Below, in pieces: positions 29,129 through 39,310 of a DNA stretch of 64,000 nt. This DNA comes from Tritrichomonas musculus (Eukaryota > Parabasalia > Tritrichomonadida > Tritrichomonadidae). The notes under the pieces were generated by a model. That model had not been told where the DNA came from and made no database searches. It saw nothing but the letters and a program-made list of their open reading frames with translations. A program made the translations under genes and the position numbers. The stretch spans positions 682,001-746,000 of the forward strand of contig JAPFFF010000037.1 in assembly GCA_039105265.1 (NCBI GenBank), written 5' to 3'. Positions within the stretch are counted from its first letter, which is position 1. Each line of letters opens with the position of its first letter.

Positions 29129-29869
29129 ATGATGTCTAAGCCATTACCGAAAGATGCTCTCCCATACCAACCGAGGAGAAATCACAGAAACTCTCATTCG
29201 CTTATTTCGGTTTTTCGAAACATAGTTCACGATTTTGAAGACAGAACTCCCAACGATATCTCAATAATGAAAGTTGCGAAAAATAATTGTATACAACACA
29301 GGCGCGTTTATGATTTTTTTAACATGTTAACATCGTTAAACATTTGTCAGTATTTAATCAAAGGGAAATTAACCTGGGTAGGTTTATCTTCTTTGAATAT
29401 TACTCTTAAAGAAGCATATGCAAAAATTGAGACAGAATCTGTTGATATACCGATGAATGTCCTTTTTTGCGTTGGAGCATCACCATCATTAGGCACTTTA
29501 GCCATAAAATTTTTATGTTTATATATATTTTTAGGTGTTGATGCTCTTTTTCTCAAAAATGTTTCAATGCTTTTTCATGACCCTAGATCAGACATAAAAT
29601 CTCTTGAGCGGAGAATTTATCTTGTGTTAAATTTTCTCGAAGTTTTGGGCACAGTTTCTCATACTTCGAAAGCGGGCGAATATAAGCTAAATTTAAATGT
29701 TGACTCTATTGTAGAGAATGCGATGGAGTCAAAGAAAAAATTTTTACAACAGAGAAATGACTTATCTCTTGAAAACCTACTTAATAGATTAGATAGTCAT
29801 TATATAGATAATTTACATATTAATCGGAGAGACGAATTCTCATTTTATACAAGCGCTAACTTTATTTGA
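29129..29869 (+). CDS. Atypical E2F-like protein with two winged-helix DNA-binding folds
   Basis: A 246-residue protein. The frame opens at a TTG (29114), but the first ATG is at 29129, with another directly after it. The first fold (about residues 18-85) carries the E2F recognition helix HRRVYDFFNMLTSLN and ends KGKLTWVGL, like the RRIYDITNVLEGIG...W.G signature. The second (about 115-190) has GTLAIKFLCLYIF, then LERRIYLVLNFLEVLGTVS. Two E2F DNA-binding domains in one chain are known from E2F7/8 and plant DEL proteins, which bind without DP and repress cell-cycle genes. The dimerisation and transactivation regions are absent. A nuclear repressor role is inference. Confidence 0.78.
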   Translation: MMSKPLPKDALPYQPRRNHRNSHSLISVFRNIVHDFEDRTPNDISIMKVAKNNCIQHRRVYDFFNMLTSLNICQYLIKGKLTWVGLSSLNITLKEAYAKIETESVDIPMNVLFCVGASPSLGTLAIKFLCLYIFLGVDALFLKNVSMLFHDPRSDIKSLERRIYLVLNFLEVLGTVSHTSKAGEYKLNLNVDSIVENAMESKKKFLQQRNDLSLENLLNRLDSHYIDNLHINRRDEFSFYTSANFI

Positions 29870-30553
29870 AATATGAATTCCATGCATTTATATTTTATAA
29901 AAATTTATAGTAGTACAATTACACGATTTATGATTTATTTTTAATATATAATCGTTTAGGTCATATTTTAACCTTGTTGTATTGTGACAAAACTTCTTGA
30001 TTTAATTCGATTAAATCCTTGCGTTTGGTATTTTATTTAAAAGATAAATCAAATATTGATTAAATATTATCAGCGATATAAACAAGTTTAAAGTTTTAAG
30101 TTTGGAAGCACAAATTATATCTGATATGTTGCTGAGTCTTTTATTTTGATTACAAATGAAAAGATTTATGACTAAAATAATGCTTAAACAATTTAAAATC
30201 AATCATTACAACAATTATTGCTTCTTTATCTATTATTTTAAATAATTAATAATAATAACAAGATTGTTTTTTCGTAATCTTAATCTAAAATTTATTTTCT
30301 AGCATATGTATACTTGAAAACCCAGAACAATAAGTTTATTTAGAAAAGCACTTTTTTTATGATTAAAAATATTGTTGATCACCAAATTAAAAATGATTTA
30401 TTCATTCCAAAAATGTTTTTTTCTAATTAAATCCTATGCTTTTTTAATGATAAAATGATGAATGACAATACTAAAAATATTAATAGAAATTGAGATTATC
30501 AATGAACAGCCATTAAAATTATTATATACATTTTATTTTAAAATAAATTACTT
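29870..30553. other. Intergenic spacer, nothing recognised
   Basis: Convergent AT-rich spacer between the E2F-like and BspA-like genes. A short frame on the minus strand near 30011-30202 has no features of a real gene. Confidence 0.55.
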
Positions 30554-32707
30554 CTAAATATCATCATCAGAAGTCTCTACTATCATCTGCGACATATTAT
30601 CATCTTTAATTGGAAATCCCTTCTTTCTCCTCCTGATAATGATTATAGCAACAACAATTGCAACGGAAACAATGACAACAAGAGCTCCAGCTGCACATCC
30701 AGCCACAATATAAACGATCTTCCGATTAATCTTTTTGCTATCAGTTTCATCATTGCCAACAGAAGACGAAGTAGATAAAGAAGCGGATAATAGAGATGAA
30801 TCAGTCGGGTTTAATAATAACGACTTCTCTTCTTCAGTTTGGCTTTTTTTTGTTTCTTCTTCCTCAGCACGAGTCGATTCTATAAATTCCGTTTCGATAA
30901 GCTCAGATGAAGCTTCGTTTGTTGTTGGCTGCGAAGACTGTTCTATTTCATCGCGTATCACAGTGAAGCCGCAGAAATTTTCGTCAGAAAATTGAGTGAA
31001 AACATGAACGTTCACTTCATTATTTTTCTGATAAAAAGTTCTATCACAATCAGGCGATTTCAATCCTTTGAAAAAGATCCTTGTGAAATTTGTCAACTCA
31101 AAGGATTGGCTACGAATTACTTCAACATTGGCAGGAATCGTTAACGTCCCACTCAACGACGAGCAATTGTAAAAAGCAGACTCGCCGATGAACGATGTAT
31201 TTTGGCCAAGAACCAACGACGATAGCTTATAACAATTTTCAAAGGCTTTTGAATTTATTTCAATGACAGAGTCAGGTATGACCAAATTGCCACTCAATTC
31301 TGAGCAATTTTCAAAAGAAGAGCTACTTATTGTTTTCATATTGTCGCTAAGCTTCAATGACGAAATTCGGCAGCAGTTCAGAAAAGCATTTTTGCCAACA
31401 CTTGTCACAGAATCTGGAATTGAAAGGTGACCGTTTAATTCAGAACATCCGTTGAAGGCATCATTACCAATGTAATTCAAACGTTCACAAAAAGTCAACG
31501 AAATTAAGCCGATGCAATTGAAAAATGAATTCGAATTCAATTGAAGACTTCCAGCACTTTTTTCGCCTTCGTTATCAATGATTAACGAAGTGAAACTCAG
31601 ACAGTTCTCAAAAGCATTCGAGCTGACAACCGTTACTGATTCTGGAATGTGAAGTGATCCCCTCAAATTTGAACAATGCGAAAAAGAGCCGTGTCCGATG
31701 AATCTGACATTTTCATTCAATACCAAAGACGTTAAATTATCACAATATTCAAATGCAAAACTGCCAATTTCAGTGACCGTTTCTGGGATGTGAAGTGATC
31801 CTCTCAAATTTGAGCAATGTGAAAACGAGCCCCAAAAAACGGTTTCGATTTTACAATCCAAAGTTAGTGAGGTCAAATTGGTGCAGTATTCAAAAGAATT
31901 CATCCCAACTTTTGTAACAGTTTTTGGTATGTGAAGTGAACCATTCAAATTTGAGCAGTGTGAAAAAGAAGATTTTCCAATGATTTTCATGTTTTCGCTT
32001 AAAAGCAGGGATTCCAAATTGGAGCAGTATTCAAAAGCATATGAGCCAATTTCTGTAATTGAATTTGGAAGGTGAAGTGATCCAATCAAATTTGAACAAT
32101 GAGAAAATGAATATTCACTGATTATTTTCAATTTATTATTCAATGTTAATTTGGTCAGATTTGTACAGTATTCAAATGAATGAGAACCAATCGTTGAAAC
32201 TGACTCTGGAATGGTAAGTGACTCGCTTAAACTCGAACAATGCGAAAAAGATGATCTGCCAATTGTTATCAAATCCGAATTCAATGACAATTCAGTTAAA
32301 TTGGAACATGACTCAAATGCATATGATCCGATTTCTGTGACTGATTCCGGAATTACAAGTATACCTGATAAATTTGTGCATTTTTGAAAAGATCCTTGTG
32401 CAATCGTTTTTAGTTGATTACTTAATTGCAGAGATGTTAAACTTTCACATCCATAGAATGAAAATGACCCGATTTCTGTAACTGAATTTGGTATGATAAG
32501 TGGACCAAGCAAGTTTGAACAACCATAAAAAGCACGGTTTGAAATTATTTTTAAACTATCTGGAAAAAATATTTGGATGAGATTTTGGCAGTTTTCATAT
32601 TCGCTTTCTTTAATCATAATTGTGCTTTCTGGGATTGTTACTGATGAATTGCATTGGTTTGATTTAATAAATATAATGAGATATAAAAATAATCCAATTA
32701 TCTTCAT
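30554..32707 (-). CDS. BspA-like leucine-rich repeat surface protein with membrane anchor
   Basis: A 717-residue type I membrane protein. A signal peptide is visible at residues 1-18 (MKIIGLFLYLIIFIKSNQ). About twenty LRR_5 (BspA/TpLRR) repeats of 23 residues fill about 25-535, with the form (L/I)xIPxSVTxIGSxAFExCSNLTxL. Then come a Ser/Thr/Glu-rich stalk, a membrane span at about 665-691 (VYIVAGCAAGALVVIV...) and a 26-residue tail beginning RRRKKG and ending in acidic residues. BspA-like proteins form one of the largest trichomonad surface families, thought to bind host or bacterial surfaces. Very similar middle repeats (GSLHIPESVTVV type) suggest internal duplication. Adhesion is inferred from the family. 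Confidence 0.9.
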   Translation of the reverse strand: MKIIGLFLYLIIFIKSNQCNSSVTIPESTIMIKESEYENCQNLIQIFFPDSLKIISNRAFYGCSNLLGPLIIPNSVTEIGSFSFYGCESLTSLQLSNQLKTIAQGSFQKCTNLSGILVIPESVTEIGSYAFESCSNLTELSLNSDLITIGRSSFSHCSSLSESLTIPESVSTIGSHSFEYCTNLTKLTLNNKLKIISEYSFSHCSNLIGSLHLPNSITEIGSYAFEYCSNLESLLLSENMKIIGKSSFSHCSNLNGSLHIPKTVTKVGMNSFEYCTNLTSLTLDCKIETVFWGSFSHCSNLRGSLHIPETVTEIGSFAFEYCDNLTSLVLNENVRFIGHGSFSHCSNLRGSLHIPESVTVVSSNAFENCLSFTSLIIDNEGEKSAGSLQLNSNSFFNCIGLISLTFCERLNYIGNDAFNGCSELNGHLSIPDSVTSVGKNAFLNCCRISSLKLSDNMKTISSSSFENCSELSGNLVIPDSVIEINSKAFENCYKLSSLVLGQNTSFIGESAFYNCSSLSGTLTIPANVEVIRSQSFELTNFTRIFFKGLKSPDCDRTFYQKNNEVNVHVFTQFSDENFCGFTVIRDEIEQSSQPTTNEASSELIETEFIESTRAEEEETKKSQTEEEKSLLLNPTDSSLLSASLSTSSSVGNDETDSKKINRKIVYIVAGCAAGALVVIVSVAIVVAIIIIRRRKKGFPIKDDNMSQMIVETSDDDI

Positions 32708-33211
32708 AAAATGAAATTGAATTGGGTTATAAAAAAATTATATACACCTCAATGAAATATTTCTATTCAAATTGTTTTGATTAAATTGTTTTAATTTACT
32801 GTTTTATATCTTGAAACTGACTTAATAAACAAAGAATTATTTCTATCAAGATTTCTTTTTTTGTTATTATTAAATATAAAATATATCATTTATATTAAAT
32901 ATGAGCAAAAAATAAAATTAGATATTTTTTAATATGCTTTGGTAAGAAATATTGTACATATCATTATCAAAAAGAGCTTTGAAATTGGAAATTAAGTCGT
33001 ATAATATATTATCTCTGATAAACACAACAAAATATATTTTAAAAAAAATATTGAGCAAGAACATATGCTTTTTTTGTATAAATATTTAAAATAATAATGA
33101 ATTTAAACCAATTTAATATATTGGAAATGGGAAAACGGTATTTGATTGAGTTTTCACGTTTAACGTACATTGAAATATACGTTTAAAATCAAAATCGAAA
33201 ATTTTAAAAAA
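32708..33211. other. Divergent spacer before kinase-BspA gene
   Basis: AT-rich spacer between divergent genes. A TTTAACGT core near 33159-33166 sits about 45 bp before the kinase ATG; it is discussed in findings. No gene is supported. Confidence 0.5.
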
Positions 33212-36200
33212 ATGACAAATAAAAAGCAATATTCTAATCTTAACGATTTCGAAAAGTTAGAGAATATCGGAAAGGGAGGATTTAGCGAAGTTTATAAGGT
33301 CAAAGAAAAGAAAACAAAAAAATCTATGCAGCAAAAATATTATTGCGAAAATCAATAGAAAACTCAAAAGAATTGAGATCAAGATTCCTATGTGAAGTCA
33401 ATATTAATTCAAAAACGCATCATCCATCAGTTTTGCAATTTATCGGATATTGTCCAATTGATTTCGAACAAAGGCCGAGGCCTGTCATTATTACACAATA
33501 TTTACAAAATGGATCATTACAAAATCTAATTCATTTAGAGAAGAATGGCAAAATTCTTCCCTTTTGGGATGAAACAATGAAATTAGTTTGTATTTATGGA
33601 ATTGCAGTTGGAATGCAATACCTTCATTCAAATGGCATTACGCATTTAGATTTAAAACCAGGAAATGTTCTAATGGATGAATATTTATTCCCAAAAATAG
33701 CCGATTTTGGTCTCTCAAAAGTGATTCGTGAAGATCAAGATTCAATCAATTTCACTGGAACAATGGGAACGCCAAAATACATCGCTCCTGAAGTGTGGAA
33801 GAAGAGTCAATACACAAAAGCAGCTGATGTTTATGCATTTGCAATCATTGTTTATCAGATATTGACGAAGTTGGAGCCATTTCAAAGATTTGATGATTTT
33901 GAAGTCTTTGAAAAAGTGATGACAAAAAACTATCGTCCTGAGTTCAATGAATTGGTGTCAGATGCCTTTAAAGAGTTGATTGAAAAGTGTTGGTCTAATG
34001 ATCCGAATGATCGTCCAACGTTCGAAGAAATCGTCACTGACTTGAAATACAATGCCGATTACATAACCGGAGAAATGGATTCTGAAAGATTCCAAGAATT
34101 TGTTGATTTTATTGACTCAAAGCAAGTTAAGAAAGAATTTGATTTCGAAGAAGATGAGAACCAAGTTGATAATTATTATAAACTTGGTGAATTGGAGCAT
34201 TTCGAGAAGATCAATTTGAACGAGGAACTTGAGAAAATGGAAGAATTAAGAAGAAGGAAATTGCAAGAGTCAAGCTATGATTTGACTAACTTTCAAGGCT
34301 TCAATAATCTTTGTGAAGAAGCACAGCAAGTTTTATTGAGTTCGATTAAAAAAGAAAATATTGAATCAAGACAAGTCTGTATATCATCAAAGAACACAAA
34401 CTTTTTGCATATGTATAATTCTTTAACATCACCGGATTTCGTTGATATTTTGTCGTATTTTGATGAAATTATGATTGAAATAGAATTTCCTTCAAACGAC
34501 TTTGAATCGATCTACAATTCTGTTTTGGAAATCAAGAAAGAAAAAATGGAAAAAATCCAAATTAAAATTGTTATTTCAATCATCACATCAATCAAAAAAG
34601 ATGCTTTTATTGAATGCAATTCATTCACTGAGGTGTCAATTCCTTCTTCAGTAACTTCAATTGAAGAGAATGCTTTTAAAGGCTGCTCGTCATTGGTGAA
34701 AGTAATCATTCCTTCTTCTGTTATTGAAATCAAAGAAGGAGCTTTTTGTGATTGCAGTTCTTTGACTGAATTCGTAATTCCTTCTTCAGTTACTAGAATT
34801 GGATCGAGTGTTTTCAAAGGATGCAAATCGTTAACAAAAATAGAGATTCCTTCGTCGATTGAAACGATTGAGAATTCGCTTTTTTACGGCTGTTCATCAT
34901 TGAAAGCAATTCAGATGCCTTTCCAGATCACATCCATTGGTGATTATGCATTTTATGAATGTTCTTCATTAAGCAATATTATCATTCCATACTCGGTGAA
35001 ATCAATTGGCCAATTTGCTTTCTGTGGCTGTTCGAATTTGGCCAAATTATCAGCCGATCAATCCAAAATAACGGCGATTAAAAACAGCACTTTTCAAAGG
35101 TGTTCTTCACTTGACATGATCACGATTCCTTCAGCTGTTACTGACATTTGTGAGAATGCCTTTGCTGAATGTTCAAATGCCAAAATAATAAGTCTTTCAT
35201 CTTCGCTTGTATCGATAGGAAACAGAGCTTTCAAAGATTGTTCGTCATTGATCAGGATTTCGATTCCTCCTTCTGTTAAAAAGATCGGAATTGAAGCTTT
35301 TTCTGGCTGTTCGGCACTCAAAGAAGTAACAAATAACTCTTTGATATCAATTATTAGTGAAGCCCTCTTTAAAGAATGCTCATCAATGGTTAAAGCAGAC
35401 ATTCCTCCTTCAGTGACATCCATTGGGAAAAATGCATTTTTCGGATGTTCATCATTGCAACAGATTTCAATTCCAGCGAACATGTACTGCATCAATGATT
35501 TCGCTTTCTGTGACTGCAAATCATTGCAAGAGATAATATTCCCATTCTTGGTAAAGAGAATAGCAGCACAAGCATTCACTGGCTGTTCTTTGTTGCTTGA
35601 AGAAGAAAAAGCAGAATCGTTTGTCTGTTTCAAAGACAAAAAATGTTTCTGCAATTGTAAATCATTCAAAAAACTCGCTATTGCTCCAAATTATACAAGT
35701 GAGCTTTATTCAAATGGATCCTTTAAAATAACTCCATTCATCAATGCTTTGAAGATGTTTGAATCAATTTCGGTTTACGTTGTTTATCCTTCTGAAAATT
35801 ACAAAGAAATTTTGTCAAATCTTTCAAAATTGAAAAACGAAAGTTTGCCTCAAATAAAAATTGTCATGTTTTTCTCTGGTATTAAAAAGATTGATGATTT
35901 CTACGATATAAATGATATAATTGATGAAATTCAAATTGATTCGTCCGTTGAAGCAATCGGATTTCAAGCTTTCAGAGATTTTTTGGCTTTGAAAAAAGTG
36001 AAAATTTCTTCATCAGTAACTTCAATTGGCGAAAAAGCTTTCCAAAATTGCTCTTCTTTGAAAATAATTAAAATACCTTCATCTGTTATTTCTCTTGGTT
36101 GGGGAGCTTTTATTGAATGCACTTCTCTTGAAAAAGTGAAAATTCCTTCTTCAATAAAAATCATTCCTGAATATCTTTTTTATAAGTGTTCTTCGCTCAA

Positions 36201-36429
36201 TAAGGTCGTTATTCCGTTTTCTGTGACAAGAATATGCAAATTTGCATTTTTGGGATGCACATCACTTTCAAGATTGCCAATTCCAACTTCTGTTGTCTCT
36301 ATTGATGATAAAGTATTTGAGGATGATATAGTATTAATTCATAAAGTAAAGTCAAAAAAGAAAGGTGTTAAAAAGATTCAACAAGATATCCAAGCAGATG
36401 TTGACAAAGATTCAGATGCAAACGATTGA
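33212..36429 (+). CDS. TKL-like protein kinase fused to BspA-type leucine-rich repeats, frame broken at an A-run
   Basis: The N-terminal piece starts at ATG 33212 (MTNKKQYSNLNDF) and contains the glycine loop IGKGGFSEVYKV. The frame changes at a run of seven A (33316-33322); in the next frame IYAAKILL supplies the ATP-binding Lys and the rest continues to 36429. Seen after that: HLDLKPGNV (Leu replaces the Arg of HRD), ADFGLSK, GTPKYIAPE and DRPTFEEI. A linker of about 120 residues follows, then about twenty 23-residue LRR_5 repeats in two blocks (IPSSVTSIGxxAFxGCSSL). There is no signal peptide or membrane span, so this is a cytosolic kinase with a repeat sensor or scaffold. The break may be an assembly error, a recent mutation or real frameshifting. 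Confidence 0.82.
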
Positions 36430-36610
36430 TTTTAATATTTCTTATTTAATTTGGTTTTTATTAAGAATTATTCATTTTTATTGATAATAATAGTAAATAT
36501 TTCTTTTCTTAATTGCTTATTTTTCCACAATATTTTTATGTTTCAAAGATATTTGCTATTTCTCTTTTTTAAAAAATTGAATACTTTATTTTGTACAAAA
36601 AAAATTTGTT

Positions 36611-38863
36611 ATGATTTCAACCAGTTCAGAAGATTTACTTCAACTAGATGGTGTTGCAAATATTATTGATTTGACAAATAAAGATCTTGAAAAAATACCA
36701 TTTAGTATTCCAGATAATAATTCAATATTTACATTATTTTTATCACATAATAGATTTCAAGAATTACCTACTAATTTAACCAAAGCCAACAATATTATTC
36801 TTTCATTCAATAATTACAATGAAATTCCAATTTCAATTACATCGACATTAACCAAATTACATTCTCTCAAATGCCTAGATTTTTCCTACAACAAAATCGA
36901 GCAAATACCAGATGAAATAATCCAGATTAATTCATTAAAAAAGTTAAAATTATTTCGCAACAAAATTTCTTCAATTCCAAAAATTTTAAATGAAAATCTG
37001 ACAACGGTTGATATCGGTTACAATTCAATTCAAGAAATTCCATCAAATTTTCCAAATTTAATTTCATTTCATGCAGATCGCAATCTCATTAAATCATTAA
37101 ACACATCATTCAATAACATCACAAAACTTTGTCTGAGTAAAAATCAAATTTCTTCAATTTCAAAAAATCTTTTTTTCCCAGAATTGTTGATTCTTGATTT
37201 GTCGAACAATGAAATAAAGGAGCTTCCGAATTTTGAAGCATTTTCACCTAAGCTGAAAACGTTGGATGCTTCTTTTAATTCAATTCAATCTTTTCCTATC
37301 GTTCCAAAGTCAACAATCAATGTTTTTTTACATCACAATTCAATTGAAAATATTGATAACTTTTTGAATTCGTTCACAATTTTGGTTGATTTGAGTTTCA
37401 ATGAAATTAAAGAGTTATTGGACTTGCCTCCTTTCTTGATAACACTCAATGTATCAAACAATAAAATAAAAAAAATTAATCCAATCAATTCTGAAAATAT
37501 AAAAACGATCAATTTTTCAATGAATTTCATTGAAAAAGTTCCATTTATAAATTGTGATGAGCTGCATTTCTCATTCAATAGAATAAGTTTGTTGGATACT
37601 CAAATTTTGAATAAAATAACGGTTATTGATGTCTCTTCAAATAATCTAACCGAAATTCCAATTGAAATTTTCATGATTCCAACAATTAATTCAATTATGG
37701 CTGCTTTTAATCAAATTCATTCAATTCCTGAAAATATTTCTGATTCAACTGTGAAAAAGTTGGATTTGTCATTCAATCCAATCTCTCAAATTTCTGAGCT
37801 GCCTTTGAATATTGAGAACTTCATTTTGAATTATTGTCAAATGTCTGAAATTCCGTCTTTTTTATCTAAATACAAAGAATTGGTTGAAATTTCATTTGTC
37901 GGAAACAGAATTCAATCAATTGAAAATTCAATTCCAAAACAAATTCAAAAATTGAATCTTTCAAATAACGAACTTAACGGTTTTTCACATTCAAAAATTA
38001 TTTTAAAGAATTTGAGATATTTGGATTTGTCAATGAATTCATTCACAGATTTCAGTGACCTGTTTAATAATGCCAAATTTCCGAATCTTTTTTATTTGAA
38101 TTTGTCATCAAATCCAGTCAAGCAAAATTTGACTTTTTCATTCAATTCAAAACTTCGAAAATTAATTTTGACCAATTTAAATTTGAGTGAAGAACTTGAT
38201 CTATCAAATCTTCCCGGTCTTCGTTACTTGGACTTGTCAGGTTCTCAATTTTTGGGATTGAAAAATTTAAATGAAAAAATTGAATTAATTGAAATAAAAA
38301 ATGATAAAAAAACGGTTTCATACTCAAATCAAATTGGAAAAACAGAAGCACACGAGAATTATATTTTAATGAAAAATCAAGGAGAAAATCATTTTTATGG
38401 AATTTTTTCTGAATTTGATTTCATGGAAAATAAAGTTATCAAAAAGTTGAATGAAAATCATGATAATTTTTCTTTTGTAAATGAATTCGTTTCTGATGTT
38501 TATTCGCCTTTTGCTTTATTAATTGAAGCTTCTAAAAAGTTTTCTGCGGTTATTTGTGGTAATTATCTAATCGTTTCGATCACAAATAACGGAAATTTTG
38601 TTGAATTGAATGATTACCAAAAAGTACAAGAAATTTATGATGTGATGGACCCAAAATTGATTGAATTGAAAATTCCTGATGATACAAAATATATAATTTT
38701 TACTGAATATCGATCTCTTCAAACTGTTTCTCCTCAGTTAATTTCTAGTATGGCATTGAAAGCAAAAGATGCTTCTGATTTGTCTTTGTTATTAAAAACC
38801 GCTATGGAATCTTTCGATCAATTTCATAATTTTTCAGTAATTGTTGTTGATTATAATAAATAA
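36611..38863 (+). CDS. LRR protein with degenerate PP2C-like C-terminus
   Basis: A 750-residue protein. About residues 20-530 are classical leucine-rich repeats (LxxLDLSFNxIxxIP) of the Ras-binding or SHOC2/PHLPP type. Residues about 560-750 resemble a PP2C phosphatase in outline: an amphipathic strand with HFYGIFSEFD where active enzymes have GVFDGH, a central AVICGNYLIVSITNNG, KYIIFTEYRSLQTVS, a helix with ALKAKDASDLSLLLKTA, and the end strand FSVIVVDY where active enzymes have DN(I/M)(S/T). The metal-binding Asp residues are missing, so I infer a pseudophosphatase. LRR-PP2C layout is known in PHLPP and fungal adenylate cyclase. It probably acts as a scaffold or inhibitor in the cytosol. 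Confidence 0.72.
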   Translation: MISTSSEDLLQLDGVANIIDLTNKDLEKIPFSIPDNNSIFTLFLSHNRFQELPTNLTKANNIILSFNNYNEIPISITSTLTKLHSLKCLDFSYNKIEQIPDEIIQINSLKKLKLFRNKISSIPKILNENLTTVDIGYNSIQEIPSNFPNLISFHADRNLIKSLNTSFNNITKLCLSKNQISSISKNLFFPELLILDLSNNEIKELPNFEAFSPKLKTLDASFNSIQSFPIVPKSTINVFLHHNSIENIDNFLNSFTILVDLSFNEIKELLDLPPFLITLNVSNNKIKKINPINSENIKTINFSMNFIEKVPFINCDELHFSFNRISLLDTQILNKITVIDVSSNNLTEIPIEIFMIPTINSIMAAFNQIHSIPENISDSTVKKLDLSFNPISQISELPLNIENFILNYCQMSEIPSFLSKYKELVEISFVGNRIQSIENSIPKQIQKLNLSNNELNGFSHSKIILKNLRYLDLSMNSFTDFSDLFNNAKFPNLFYLNLSSNPVKQNLTFSFNSKLRKLILTNLNLSEELDLSNLPGLRYLDLSGSQFLGLKNLNEKIELIEIKNDKKTVSYSNQIGKTEAHENYILMKNQGENHFYGIFSEFDFMENKVIKKLNENHDNFSFVNEFVSDVYSPFALLIEASKKFSAVICGNYLIVSITNNGNFVELNDYQKVQEIYDVMDPKLIELKIPDDTKYIIFTEYRSLQTVSPQLISSMALKAKDASDLSLLLKTAMESFDQFHNFSVIVVDYNK

Positions 38864-38911
38864 ATAAAAATGTTATTATTAAGTTTTTATTTTTTTCTTG
38901 TAAATCAGAGA

Positions 38912-38984
38912 TGCGATGTGGAACAAAAGGTAGTTCATGAGATTCATGCTCTCAGAGTTGATGGTTCGAATCCGTCCATCGCAC
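38912..38984 (+). tRNA. tRNA-Met (anticodon CAT)
   Basis: The sequence folds as a full cloverleaf of 73 bases. The acceptor TGCGATG pairs with CATCGCA. The D arm is GAAC/GTTC with an AAAAGGTA loop. The anticodon stem TGAGA/TCTCA has loop TTCATGC, giving anticodon CAT after T33. The variable loop is GAGTT, and the T arm GATGG/CCGTC has loop TTCGAAT. The B box GGTTCGAATCC is perfect, and a run of seven T follows the discriminator base as a Pol III terminator. Odd points are a T1-A72 pair, discriminator C and G37. It lies 48 bp after the LRR/PP2C stop. Whether it is initiator or elongator is not certain. Confidence 0.85.
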
Positions 38985-38991
38985 TTTTTTT
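38985..38991 (+). terminator. Pol III T-run terminator after the tRNA
   Basis: A run of seven T begins directly after the tRNA discriminator base, as expected for RNA polymerase III. Confidence 0.75.
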
Positions 38992-39310
38992 ATCATATTT
39001 TTTATTTTCAACTCATAAAAATGGCCAGAAAAAATCAAGTTTGAATAAACAAAATGCATTTTTTAATTCAAGCATCCTATAAAATACTTTATTGAAATGA
39101 TTTTGAAAAATTAAAATAAATTTTGTAAGATTACAAAAGAGATGATCATTTATCAGGGTTTTTTTTTTTTAAAAAAAAAAAAAAAATATCAACACCCTAT
39201 TATTTTATATCTGCAGGCATCGATATATAATTTATTTGAGAATCAAAAGGATTAATGTTGTTGTGCATTAACTAAATCTAAAAAAAAAATTAAAAAAAAA
39301 GAAACTCTTT
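38992..39310. other. Convergent spacer
   Basis: Besides the T12-A16 dyad there is only AT-rich sequence with A-runs up to the beta-mannosidase stop. Confidence 0.5.
39159..39186. repeat. T12-A16 perfect dyad between convergent genes
   Basis: Twelve T are followed at once by sixteen A, a self-complementary tract located between the tRNA and the convergent beta-mannosidase gene. It could help end transcription from both sides; this is inference. Confidence 0.6.

Noticed and set aside
30011-30202. Small minus-strand frame in the spacer after the E2F-like gene
   Set aside because: Short, AT-driven composition, and no recognisable start context or domain.
35094-35669. 191-residue antisense frame opposite the kinase-BspA gene
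   Set aside because: It arises from the periodic LRR codons on the opposite strand.
38870-39082. 70-residue reading frame after the LRR/PP2C gene
   Set aside because: It runs straight through the tRNA-Met cloverleaf and its T-run and has no protein-like composition.
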